A stretch of 35,385 bases of DNA from FEN-1219 sp036274615. Lineage in GTDB: Bacteria; Pseudomonadota; Gammaproteobacteria; Steroidobacterales; Rariloculaceae. Made by a program: the position numbers and the translations under genes. The notes beneath the pieces are model-generated. The model ran no database searches. It was not told the DNA's origin and saw only the letters and a list, made by a program, of their open reading frames with translations. Positions 1 through 7,131 of the stretch are shown here, in pieces. The first letter of the stretch is position 1; every line of letters starts with the position of its first letter. The stretch is taken from the NCBI GenBank assembly GCA_036274615.1, contig DASUFK010000339.1, positions 1-35,385 on the forward strand, written 5' to 3'.

Positions 1-26
1 CCGACATCGAGGCGCTGCCGCGGTAG
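1..26 (+). CDS. C-terminal tail of a gene cut by the window edge (tentative)
   Basis: An open frame reads DIEALPR and ends in a TAG stop at 24-26. It is followed at once by a terminator-like hairpin, which is the only support for calling it a gene end. The remaining residues are too few to assign a family. Confidence 0.25.
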
Positions 27-30
27 GCCG

Positions 31-58
31 CGCAAAATCCCTCCGCGGAGGGATTTCG
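31..58. terminator. Hairpin, probable terminator
   Basis: A perfect 10-base inverted repeat (AAATCCCTCC at 35-44, GGAGGGATTT at 47-56) extends outward with one mismatch through the flanking GC bases. The stem ends in A/T bases on both sides, so it could terminate either strand, but there is no long T tract. It lies just after the TAG of the truncated gene. Confidence 0.5.
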
Positions 59-106
59 CACCCAAAATCGCGCGGCTGCATCTCGCGCAGCAGGCTCGAG
101 CCTCTC

Positions 107-112
107 TACAGT
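107..112 (+). promoter_or_regulatory. Candidate -10 box for the sigma-factor operon
   Basis: TACAGT lies 35 bases upstream of the first ATG, which has its own ribosome binding site (TTGGAGAGG, about 135-143). No convincing -35 hexamer is visible at 16-18 bases upstream, so the call is tentative. Confidence 0.3.
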
Positions 113-147
113 AGCCCGCCGATCGGCGCGGCACTTGGAGAGGCTCG

Positions 148-549
148 ATGAAAGACTTCGCTCTGTTCCTGGGCTTGGTGGGCGCGCCCACCGTGATGTT
201 TCTCGCCACGATTTATCTGCGCTGGCGGCTGCGGATGCGGCTGCTCGAGATCGTGCGCGGCTGCGCGGAACAAGGTAAGCCGCTCGACGCGGCCGCGATC
301 GGCGCGCTGCTCGCCCGTCCGTTCGCGACGCAACCCGAGCGCGACTACCGGCGCGGAGTGATGTATCTCGGAATCGCGTCCGCGATCCTGCTGATCGCCC
401 TCTGCGCATTCGTGCTCGCGGCGAATCTCGGGGCCCCTGAAGCGCTGTCGGTGGCCGCCGGCATCGCGGCAGTCGCAGCTCTGCCCGGCTGCATCGGGGC
501 CGGATTGCTGGTGCTCGCCCGTAAGACTCAGGCTCCGCACGCCGGCTGA
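148..549 (+). CDS. Small membrane protein upstream of an ECF sigma factor
   Basis: A 133-residue protein. It has an N-terminal hydrophobic segment (about residues 4-22), a basic, helical cytoplasmic-looking middle (about 23-70) and two further hydrophobic segments near the C-terminus (about 73-92 and 98-122). The pattern resembles the small DUF6249-type membrane proteins that often precede ECF sigma genes, but this is from memory of the family rather than a diagnostic motif. The ATG at 148 is preceded by a good purine-rich ribosome binding site. Twenty bases separate it from the sigma gene, so co-transcription is likely and a role in the same signalling pathway is inferred. Confidence 0.75.
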   Translation: MKDFALFLGLVGAPTVMFLATIYLRWRLRMRLLEIVRGCAEQGKPLDAAAIGALLARPFATQPERDYRRGVMYLGIASAILLIALCAFVLAANLGAPEALSVAAGIAAVAALPGCIGAGLLVLARKTQAPHAG

Positions 550-569
550 CGGCAGCCGAGCCCCGCGCT

Positions 570-1148
570 TTGGCGCGCTACGCAACAACGCAAGGCGGCG
601 GCCCGCTGGCCGCCGCGAGTGACATCCAGCTCGCGCAAGCCGCGGCGGACGGCGATCGCCCGGCGTTCGCGGAGCTCGTACGGCGCGCGGCGCCCGTCGC
701 GTGGTCCGCGCTGCGGCGCATGGGGGCGCAGTCCGTGCTCGCCGACGACCTCACGCAGGACGCGCTGCTCGCGGCGCTGCGCGCGATCGCGACGTACCGC
801 GGCGAAGCACCATTCGCGTCCTGGACCGCGCGCATCGCCGCGCGTGAGTATCTACAGCACATCCGCAAGAACGCACGCCTGATGGTGACCGCCGAACCGG
901 TCGGCGCGGACATTCCCGACAACCCCGGCCTCGCGCACGGCGAACGCCTCGACCTCGACAAGGCGCTGGCGCAGCTCAAGCCGGCGGAGCAGCTTTGCGT
1001 GTCGCTGTGCCACGGCGCAGGCTTCACTCACGACGAGATCGCGGCCGAGCTCGGCATCCCGCTCGGCACGGCGAAGTCGCACGTAACGCGCGGCCTGGCG
1101 AAGCTGCGCCGGTTCATGCGCGGCAAGGAAGAGGAGACTCGAACATGA
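570..1148 (+). CDS. ECF-type RNA polymerase sigma factor
   Basis: A 192-residue sigma-70 family factor of extracytoplasmic-function type, directing RNA polymerase to a specific promoter set. Region 2 spans about residues 25-95: the acidic LADDLTQDALLAAL helix is the core-binding part, and the WTARIAAREYLQHIRK stretch contacts the -10 element. Region 4 (about 130-185) carries the helix-turn-helix FTHDEIAAELGIPLGTAKSH. Regions 1 and 3 are absent, as usual for ECF factors. The start is a TTG without a clear ribosome binding site; no ATG or GTG lies in frame early enough to keep region 2. The stop overlaps the next ATG in the sequence ATGA (1145-1148), indicating translational coupling to the putative anti-sigma gene. 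Confidence 0.92.
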   Translation: MARYATTQGGGPLAAASDIQLAQAAADGDRPAFAELVRRAAPVAWSALRRMGAQSVLADDLTQDALLAALRAIATYRGEAPFASWTARIAAREYLQHIRKNARLMVTAEPVGADIPDNPGLAHGERLDLDKALAQLKPAEQLCVSLCHGAGFTHDEIAAELGIPLGTAKSHVTRGLAKLRRFMRGKEEETRT

Positions 1149-1483
1149 CGGACACCGATTTCGAATTCGACCTCGAGCGCGCGTTCCGCGAGCCCGCTCC
1201 CGACGCCGACACGGCGGCGCTCGAGCGCGCGATCCTCGGCCGCGTGGCCCGCGCCGATCGACAGCGGTGGCTCGTGCTGTCGGGCGCCACGGCGCTGGGC
1301 GTCGCAATCGCGGCGGCGCTGGTGCTCGGATCGGGATTCGTCGCAGCGGCGCGCGACCTCTGGCGCTCGCTGTCTGCGCTCGCGATTGAATTCTCCGGCA
1401 ACTCGCCCACCGCGGTGCTGTGCTCGCTCATGGGTCTGATCGTGCTCGCGTCGTCGGTCGCGCGCGCCGCACGCGACTCCTGA
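1145..1483 (+). CDS. Putative membrane anti-sigma factor
   Basis: A 112-residue protein whose ATG overlaps the sigma-factor stop by four bases. The acidic N-terminus (MTDTDFEFDLERAFREP) resembles a short sigma-binding segment. Two hydrophobic segments follow, at about residues 44-68 and 89-106. There is no HxxxCxxC zinc-binding motif, so it is not a classical ZAS-domain anti-sigma factor. The anti-sigma role is inferred from position and topology only. It converges on the LD-carboxypeptidase remnant with seven bases between stops. Confidence 0.7.
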   Translation: MTDTDFEFDLERAFREPAPDADTAALERAILGRVARADRQRWLVLSGATALGVAIAAALVLGSGFVAAARDLWRSLSALAIEFSGNSPTAVLCSLMGLIVLASSVARAARDS

Positions 1484-1490
1484 CGCCTTT

Positions 1491-1933
1491 CTATTCGACG
1501 CCGGGCTCGATCGTCAGCGTGCGAGTGGCGGTGTCGAGCGTCGCGGGTGTGCCGAGCGGAACGGTCGGCGGCCGCGGGCCGTGGCCGATCGGCAGCCCGC
1601 CGAGCACCGGCACGCCGAGCAGCGCCAGCCGGTCGCGGAGCACGTCGATGACCGACCACTTGCCGGGCCGACCCTCGCCGCCCCGGATGAATTGACCCAC
1701 GGCCACTCCTGCGAGACCGTCGAGGCATCCGGACCTCGCAAGCTGGGTGAGTGCACTGTCGATCGCTCCGAGCTGCACGTCCACGATGGCTTCGATGAGC
1801 AGGCGCCGAGCTCGACGGTGAGTCCCCAGCTCGAGACGAGCTCGGCGCCGCGCTCGACTTGCTCGCGCTCGGGCGGGCTCGCGGGCGATACGAACCGCAC
1901 GCGATCGCCGGCGCGCAGGCGAGGCGGCTTCAT
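1491..1933 (-). pseudogene. LD-carboxypeptidase (S66 family) with large internal deletion and frameshift
   Basis: The first 43 codons (from the ATG at 1933) match the N-terminus of S66 LD-carboxypeptidases: MKPPRLRAGDRVRFVSPASP, then a WGL...V strand. At about 1805-1820 homology jumps to another frame reading LLIEAIVDVQLGAIDSALTQ, which is the family's C-terminal region, and continues to GLPIGHGP with the catalytic-type His and the TAG stop at 1491. About 150-190 residues are missing, including the region of the nucleophilic Ser, and the two halves are out of frame. S66 enzymes cleave murein tetrapeptides (LdcA) or microcins (MccF) and are normally about 300-350 residues. The ATG sits six bases after the XRE regulator stop, so it was probably the second gene of that transcript. 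Confidence 0.85.
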
Positions 1934-1939
1934 CGGGCG

Positions 1940-2659
1940 TCAGCGAAACTCGCGGAGCTGCTTCGCCACTTCCGGCGGAACACTCTGCGGCGTTATCGAG
2001 ATCTGAAACGCCTTGCCGTCGGCAGTCGTGAAGCGCACTTCGGCCTCCTCGCCATATTTCGCGCAGATTCGTGGCGAGCCGATCGGTACGTACTCGTCGC
2101 CCTCGCGCACGAGCAGTTCCATCGCGACCATGACGCAGTCTTTCTCGTTCGTCGGCGTAAGGTCGAAGCGCAGCAGGCCGTCGCGCGTGACGTTCGGCAC
2201 GAGCGCGCCTTCATCGATCACCATGCGCCGTTCCCACTTCTGATCGTCGATCGACACGCCGACGTCGAGCTGGATCTGGTCGGCGAAGCTGCTCCGCGCG
2301 AGGAACAGCCCGCCGCCGACTGCGAGCAGCGCCAAAACCGTGTACAGCGGCCGGATCCATAGCGGCGCGGGCCTCAGCTTGAACAGTCGATGCCTCGGCG
2401 GTGCAATCGGCTCGGGTGCCGCCGCAATCTGCGGCTCGCCGGTCGCTGGAGCGGTGGCCGGTTTGTCGACCACGCGCAGCCTGGCGACGTCGATCTCGAG
2501 CACTGCCGCAAGGGCGCGGGCTGACTCGTAAGCTGCGGCGCCGGTGCTCTCGATGCGCTGGACCGTGCGCAACCCGAGCCCGGCCACCTCCGCGAGGTGC
2601 TCCTGGCTCCAGGCGCGCTTCTCGCGCTCGGAACGGATCAGCATCGAATCGACTTTCAT
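1940..2659 (-). CDS. Membrane-anchored XRE-family regulator
   Basis: A 239-residue protein with an N-terminal helix-turn-helix of XRE/Cro type (about residues 7-62, with WSQEHLAEVAGLGLRTVQRI). A Pro/Ala linker follows (64-90), then one transmembrane helix (about 103-122, YTVLALLAVGGGLFLA) and a roughly 117-residue extracytoplasmic domain without a recognised fold. The domain order is that of one-component membrane-tethered regulators; the signal sensed is unknown. The ATG at 2659 is chosen because the HTH starts there; the frame stays open upstream but reads low-complexity sequence. A perfect palindrome (2670-2694) sits 10 bases before the start and a direct repeat (2737-2755) further upstream, suggesting autoregulation. 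The gene leads into the LD-carboxypeptidase remnant. Confidence 0.85.
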   Translation of the reverse strand: MKVDSMLIRSEREKRAWSQEHLAEVAGLGLRTVQRIESTGAAAYESARALAAVLEIDVARLRVVDKPATAPATGEPQIAAAPEPIAPPRHRLFKLRPAPLWIRPLYTVLALLAVGGGLFLARSSFADQIQLDVGVSIDDQKWERRMVIDEGALVPNVTRDGLLRFDLTPTNEKDCVMVAMELLVREGDEYVPIGSPRICAKYGEEAEVRFTTADGKAFQISITPQSVPPEVAKQLREFR

Positions 2660-2669
2660 TTCCACGCGC

Positions 2670-2694
2670 CGGGCTCCTGAAGGTTTGGAGCCCG
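2670..2694. promoter_or_regulatory. Palindrome directly before the XRE gene (operator or mRNA hairpin)
   Basis: Perfect 8-base arms, CGGGCTCC (2670-2677) and GGAGCCCG (2687-2694), flank nine bases. It ends 10 bases before the ATG, so it could be a repressor operator or a hairpin that limits ribosome access. Nothing in the sequence decides between the two. Confidence 0.45.
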
Positions 2695-2736
2695 AGAGGT
2701 TGCCGCCGCAAGCGAAGCCGATACTACGCCATTGCG

Positions 2737-2755
2737 GCGTCAGTCTTGCGTCAGT
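2737..2755 (-). promoter_or_regulatory. Direct repeat overlapping a candidate XRE promoter
   Basis: GCGTCAGT occurs at 2737-2744 and again at 2748-2755, an 11-base period that would put both copies on one face of the helix. On the minus strand the copies (ACTGACGC) end ten bases before TAGTAT (2726-2721), a plausible -10 box for the XRE gene, so they cover its -35 region. The rest of the gap to the tannase gene (2660-2844) holds nothing else I recognise. Confidence 0.35.
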
Positions 2756-2844
2756 TGTGCGCCTCGTGCGCGGCCCCCGGGAGCATCTCGCGAGGGATTC
2801 CGCACCAAAGCCGTGCAAGTTTCCGCGGAACTTTCCGCCGGCGC

Positions 2845-4365
2845 TTACGGCGCCGTGCAGCTCCAGTTCGCCGCGTCCTTCAAGTCGCCCGAGCCCTTGT
2901 ACTTCGCGTACTGCGGATACGCGCAGATCGGTCGCGCGAGGCCCGACTGCGGGTTCTTGCCCAGGATCTGCGCCGGCGCCTGGCCCTTCTCGCGCCACTG
3001 CTCGAGCGTCGCGATCGAGTCGAACGTGTTCGGGCCCGGGCCGCGCCCGCAGTGCTGCATGCCGGGGACCAGGAACATGCGCATCCAGTCGGCCTGGTCG
3101 GACCCCATCTCGCGGAGCACGCTCTCGTAGTAGTACACCGTGTTTTCCGGCGTGATCGTGTTGTCGTTCCAGCCGGCGTAGAGCAGCAGCTTGCCGCCGG
3201 CGGCTTCGAACGCGCGCAGGTCCGGATTCACCGCGTCGACGAAGCCCGTGGCCTTGTCGATCAGCGGCATGTCGCGGTCGAGATCGAAGTTGTGCCAGTC
3301 GTAGTCCGCGTTCTGGAAGCCGAGGATGCGCACGGTGTCGAACGTGCCGCCGGCGCCCGGATCCTTCGGCGCCGAGATTGCGGGCAGCGCCACGCTGATG
3401 GCCTGGCCCGAGAAGATCAGCTCACCCTTCTTGTTCTTCGTGCCGCCGTAGAAGTTCTGCACGCTCGTGAGCTCGCCCGGCGTGAGGCACATGTCGCCGC
3501 TCTTGCCCTTGCCGCAGGCGAGCGTCTTGAAGTCGAACGAGCATTCGCGCGGGTTGTTCAAGAACCCTTCGTGCAGCACGTCGCACTTCGCCATCACGGC
3601 GTCGTTGACGAGCTTCGCCTTGGCTTCAGGCAGCTGCCGGTCGGGATGGCGCGCGAGATCCACGCCGCGATACCAGCCGGCCGTGTGCATGTGGATGTGC
3701 CGATTGGCGAGCGCGCCCGCAATGATGCCGTCGTAGTCGCCGGGATAGCGCTGCGCGGCCATCACGCCCATGCGGCCGCCGGTGGAGCAGCCCTTGTAAT
3801 AAGAGTAGTCGAGCGGCTTTGCGTAGTACACGTCGATGAGCCGCTTCGACTTCACCGTCATGTCGTGCAGCGCGCGGTACGCGAAGTCGACGATCTTCTC
3901 GGGATGTCCCAACGCGAACATGCCGTTGGGACCGTCGGCGGCGGTGTGGCCGGTGTCGGTGCCGGCGGTCGCGTAGCCGCGGCGCAGCGCTTCTTGCATG
4001 TCGCCGTAGCCCTGGATCGAGCCGGCCCAGCCGCCGTTGCCGACGGCGAGGAACTTGCCGTTCCAGTTCTGGGTGGGCAGCCAGAGATCGACGTTGATGT
4101 TCGAGTCCGGCGTGGGCTTGAGCACCATCTGCACGCGGCAGTGCTCGGGGATCGGCTGCGGCGGAGGCGGCGCGGGCGCGTCGGCGTTCTGGTTGCGCGG
4201 CGGTCCGCCGCCTTGGCCCGCGGCCGGACGCGGCGGCGTGAAGATGCCCTGCACCACGGTCGCGGCCGAGGTGATCGTGGCACGCTCGAGCGGCACGCTC
4301 GGGAGCTGCTCGCACGGCATGTTGAGTAGCGCGGAGACCTGCGCTGCGGCGAGTAGGCTGATCAT
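2845..4365 (-). CDS. Secreted tannase/feruloyl esterase family hydrolase
   Basis: A 506-residue alpha/beta hydrolase of the tannase/feruloyl-esterase family, which cleaves esters of gallic or hydroxycinnamic acids. The nucleophile motif is KGCSTGGRMG (Ser about 194). A likely acid residue is in LLLYAGWNDNTITPE and the catalytic His in PGMQHCGRGPGPN. Paired Cys residues flank the triad (CSTGG and MQHCG), as in fungal and bacterial members. The ATG at 4365 is preferred because it opens a short hydrophobic N-terminus (MISLLAAAQVSALLN) that can act as an export signal; the frame extends to 4425 but adds polar residues. A Gly/Pro-rich insert (about residues 43-72) lies in the N-terminal part. The actual ester substrate cannot be read. 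The 163 bases upstream (4366-4528) show nothing I recognise. Confidence 0.9.
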   Translation of the reverse strand: MISLLAAAQVSALLNMPCEQLPSVPLERATITSAATVVQGIFTPPRPAAGQGGGPPRNQNADAPAPPPPQPIPEHCRVQMVLKPTPDSNINVDLWLPTQNWNGKFLAVGNGGWAGSIQGYGDMQEALRRGYATAGTDTGHTAADGPNGMFALGHPEKIVDFAYRALHDMTVKSKRLIDVYYAKPLDYSYYKGCSTGGRMGVMAAQRYPGDYDGIIAGALANRHIHMHTAGWYRGVDLARHPDRQLPEAKAKLVNDAVMAKCDVLHEGFLNNPRECSFDFKTLACGKGKSGDMCLTPGELTSVQNFYGGTKNKKGELIFSGQAISVALPAISAPKDPGAGGTFDTVRILGFQNADYDWHNFDLDRDMPLIDKATGFVDAVNPDLRAFEAAGGKLLLYAGWNDNTITPENTVYYYESVLREMGSDQADWMRMFLVPGMQHCGRGPGPNTFDSIATLEQWREKGQAPAQILGKNPQSGLARPICAYPQYAKYKGSGDLKDAANWSCTAP

Positions 4366-4528
4366 CGTTCTTCCCGCCTCGGAAAATCGTGGCTGCCCAG
4401 CCGAGCATAGCTCGCGCCCGGCCAAGGGGGGCTAGTTGGCAGCGTCAAGGTTTCTTAGCCGCGGGATCGAGGCCGCTCGGGACGTGTCGGCGCGCGGCCG
4501 CGATCACGTGAGCATGCGGACAGTCGCA

Positions 4529-6925
4529 TCACTCATAGCGGAGAGAGGACACGGGCCGCGACCGCATCACCTTGAGGACGTCGCGGCCCACCGTCGCGAG
4601 CGCCAGCAAGGCGGTGCCCGCCGTCGCTAGCACGAAACTGGATAACGGGAGCTCGGTGCGGTAGACGAAACCCGCCAACCACCGGCTCATCACGACCCAG
4701 GCCACGCCCCACGCCAAGAGATTGGCCACTGCAATCAGCACCGCATACTCGTTGAGCACCACTTTGAGCAGCGACCCGGCGCCGGCGCCCAGCACTTTAC
4801 GGATGCCGATCTCTTTGGTCTTGCGGTCCGCGCTGAACGAGGAGAGCCCGTAGAGACCCAGGCACGCGATGACGATGGCGATGAACGTGAACTGGATGAG
4901 AATCGCGGAAAACTGCTCGTCGTCCCTGAACAGGCGCTCGTACTCGGCGGTGAAGAACGTGTAGGCGAACGGGAACTCGGGATTCACGTCCCGCCACACC
5001 GCCGCCATGCCGTCGAGCGCCTCTCTCGGCGCACGCTTGTCGATTCGCACGGACAGTATTCGCGTGGGTCCATCCCGGTAGAACAGCAGCACCGGCTCCA
5101 CGCGGTGGCGCATGTCGGCGAAGTGGAAATCCTGCACCACCCCCACCACCGTCCGCTGCGACGGGCCCATGGGGATGGTCTTGCCGACCGCGTCTTCGGT
5201 CGTCCACTTGAGCGCCCTCACCGCACTCTCGTTGAGGATGATGGACTGCGTGGCATCCGCGCCGAATTCCGTCGAGTACCCTCGTCCGGCCGCAACCTTC
5301 ATCGACAACGTATCGAGATACTGCGCGTCCACGTTGAGCGCGCTCATGATGTAGAACTCGTCGGAGTCCGCGCCGAACGGCCGCACGCCGGTACGCCCGA
5401 AGGTGTCACCCGGCATGTTCGACGAGCCGCCCACCGAAACCACCTGCGGCAGCGCGAGCAACCGCTCCTTGAGCACGCCGAAACGGGACTGGAGCACCTG
5501 ATCGTTGAGCGTGAGATTCACGATGCCGTCACGCTCGAAGCCGGGATTCGTGCTCTTCATGTAGGCGAGCTGCGCCGCCACCACGAGCATGCCGATGATG
5601 ATGGCGATCGACAGCGCGAACTGGAGCACCACGAGCACGCGCCTGAGCCAGAGTCCCTGCGCGCTGTGCGCGAACCGGCCCTTCAGCATCGTCATCGGGG
5701 AGAAGGACGAGAGAACGAACGCGGGATACGCCCCGGCCAGCAGCCCCACGAGCGCGGCGGCCGCGACGGCGGCGAGCACCGCCCGGGGATGATCGAGGAG
5801 ATACGCGAGGAAGCCTCCTTCAACCGGCAAGCTCACCACGGGCTCCAAGATCCGGAGCAACACCACGCCCAACACGAGCGCGATGCCCACCAGGAGCAAC
5901 GACTCCTGAAGGAATTGGCGCACCAGCTGCGCCCGGGTGGCACCGGCCGACTTGCGCACGCCCACTTCTTTCGCGCGCAACGACGCCCTGGCGGTGGACA
6001 GGTTCATGAAGTTGAAGGCCGCGATCAGCAACAGAAAGACCGCCACGCTGCTCAGCATCACGATCTTCGACTCGTCGCCCTTGTTGCGGTTGAAGTCGTC
6101 GAACAGAACGTCGTTCGAGCCCAAGTGCGCGTCCTTGAGCGGCTGCAGCGTGGCGCTGAAGGTCTTCATCACGCTGCGCTCCGCGAGCAGCGCCTTGAGC
6201 TTGGTATCCACGACCTGCTCGCTCGCGCCGGGGTGGAGCTTCGCGTAGGTGACCATCGCGATCGTGCCCCACGTGGTCAAGAAGTTCTGGAGCTGCTGCG
6301 CGCCCTCGGCCTCCGGGCTCAGGAAATTCAGCGCCACCAGCAGCTCGAGCTGCATGTGCGAATCCGGCCGCACGTTCTCCATCACGCCGGCCACTTCGAC
6401 GTCCTGGTTGTTCAGGCGGAACAGCTTGCCCATGGGGTTCTCGGCGCCGAAGACCTTCTCGGCGAACGCCCGGGTCATCACGGCCGACGCCGGCTTGTCG
6501 AGCAGCGCGCCCGGCCGCCGCTGCAGCAACGGGAAGCTGAAGACCTCGAAGAACGCGTCCTCGGTGAACACGAGGTTCTTGACCGGAAATTTCCGGTCGC
6601 CGACCGTGATGAAGCTTTCTCCTTGCGTGCGTACGCGAACGGTCTGGGCGACCTCGGGGATCGTCTCCTCCATCGCCGGACCGAGCGGCGGCATCACGAT
6701 GCCTACCGTGTTGTTGCTGACGCCGAGCGCGTTGTCGATGCCGAGCACGCGATAGATGTTCTCGTAGCCGTCGTGGAAGCGGTCGTACGAGGTCTCGAAA
6801 CTCACGTAGATGAAGATGAACAGCGCGCTCGTGATGCCGATCACGAGCCCGACGACGTTGATCAGGAAGAACAGCGGGTTGCGCTTCAGGAACTGCCAGC
6901 TGAAATGCAGGTTCTTCAGGAACAT
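4529..6925 (-). CDS. Orphan FtsX/MacB-type ABC permease, Bacteroidetes-like
   Basis: A 798-residue inner-membrane permease with the duplicated FtsX architecture. TM1 is at about residues 18-42, followed by a MacB-type periplasmic domain (about 45-260), an FtsX block (about 285-400, including the ARASLRAKEVGVRKSAGATR coupling helix), a second N-terminal-like TM (about 430-452), another periplasmic domain, and a C-terminal FtsX block (about 680-790, with KTKEIGIRKVLGAG). The early motif SYDRFHDGYENIYRV is typical of the large permease families abundant in Bacteroidetes and Acidobacteria. No ATP-binding subunit is encoded nearby, so the partner ATPase must be elsewhere. GGGGAG lies a few bases before the ATG. 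Likely roles are export of peptides, antibiotics or lipoproteins; the substrate is unknown. Confidence 0.92.
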   Translation of the reverse strand: MFLKNLHFSWQFLKRNPLFFLINVVGLVIGITSALFIFIYVSFETSYDRFHDGYENIYRVLGIDNALGVSNNTVGIVMPPLGPAMEETIPEVAQTVRVRTQGESFITVGDRKFPVKNLVFTEDAFFEVFSFPLLQRRPGALLDKPASAVMTRAFAEKVFGAENPMGKLFRLNNQDVEVAGVMENVRPDSHMQLELLVALNFLSPEAEGAQQLQNFLTTWGTIAMVTYAKLHPGASEQVVDTKLKALLAERSVMKTFSATLQPLKDAHLGSNDVLFDDFNRNKGDESKIVMLSSVAVFLLLIAAFNFMNLSTARASLRAKEVGVRKSAGATRAQLVRQFLQESLLLVGIALVLGVVLLRILEPVVSLPVEGGFLAYLLDHPRAVLAAVAAAALVGLLAGAYPAFVLSSFSPMTMLKGRFAHSAQGLWLRRVLVVLQFALSIAIIIGMLVVAAQLAYMKSTNPGFERDGIVNLTLNDQVLQSRFGVLKERLLALPQVVSVGGSSNMPGDTFGRTGVRPFGADSDEFYIMSALNVDAQYLDTLSMKVAAGRGYSTEFGADATQSIILNESAVRALKWTTEDAVGKTIPMGPSQRTVVGVVQDFHFADMRHRVEPVLLFYRDGPTRILSVRIDKRAPREALDGMAAVWRDVNPEFPFAYTFFTAEYERLFRDDEQFSAILIQFTFIAIVIACLGLYGLSSFSADRKTKEIGIRKVLGAGAGSLLKVVLNEYAVLIAVANLLAWGVAWVVMSRWLAGFVYRTELPLSSFVLATAGTALLALATVGRDVLKVMRSRPVSSLRYE

Positions 6926-7020
6926 GGTTTCTCCCCGGTTGAAGACGCCGCCCGACGCGCACGCTTACGGCCTCCCGCGCAGCGCGACTCCTGCCGGGTG
7001 AGATTCGCGCCGATCGAGAT

Positions 7021-7034
7021 TGGTCGCACGACCA
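7021..7034. promoter_or_regulatory. Palindrome in the divergent promoter region
   Basis: TGGTCG-CA-CGACCA is a perfect 6+6 palindrome near the middle of the 206-base gap between the divergent permease and NTPase genes, a common place for a shared operator. A TTGACG (7085-7090) on the plus strand resembles a -35 box, but no matching -10 box is found. A chance palindrome of this size is possible. Confidence 0.25.
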
Positions 7035-7131
7035 GGGCGAATGCAAGTGGAAAACGGAAGACTCCGGAGAATGGCCGCCCCGATTTGACGTACTATCCGA
7101 GTCGAACTGGCAAATCGAAACGGCCAAGACG

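Noticed and set aside
2401..4329. 642-codon plus-strand frame opposite the tannase gene
   Set aside because: Arg/Ala/Val-rich shadow; the minus strand carries a complete catalytic triad.
7085..7096. TTGACG-TACTAT as a promoter for the STAND gene
   Set aside because: The two hexamers are adjacent with no spacer, so they cannot serve together as -35 and -10.
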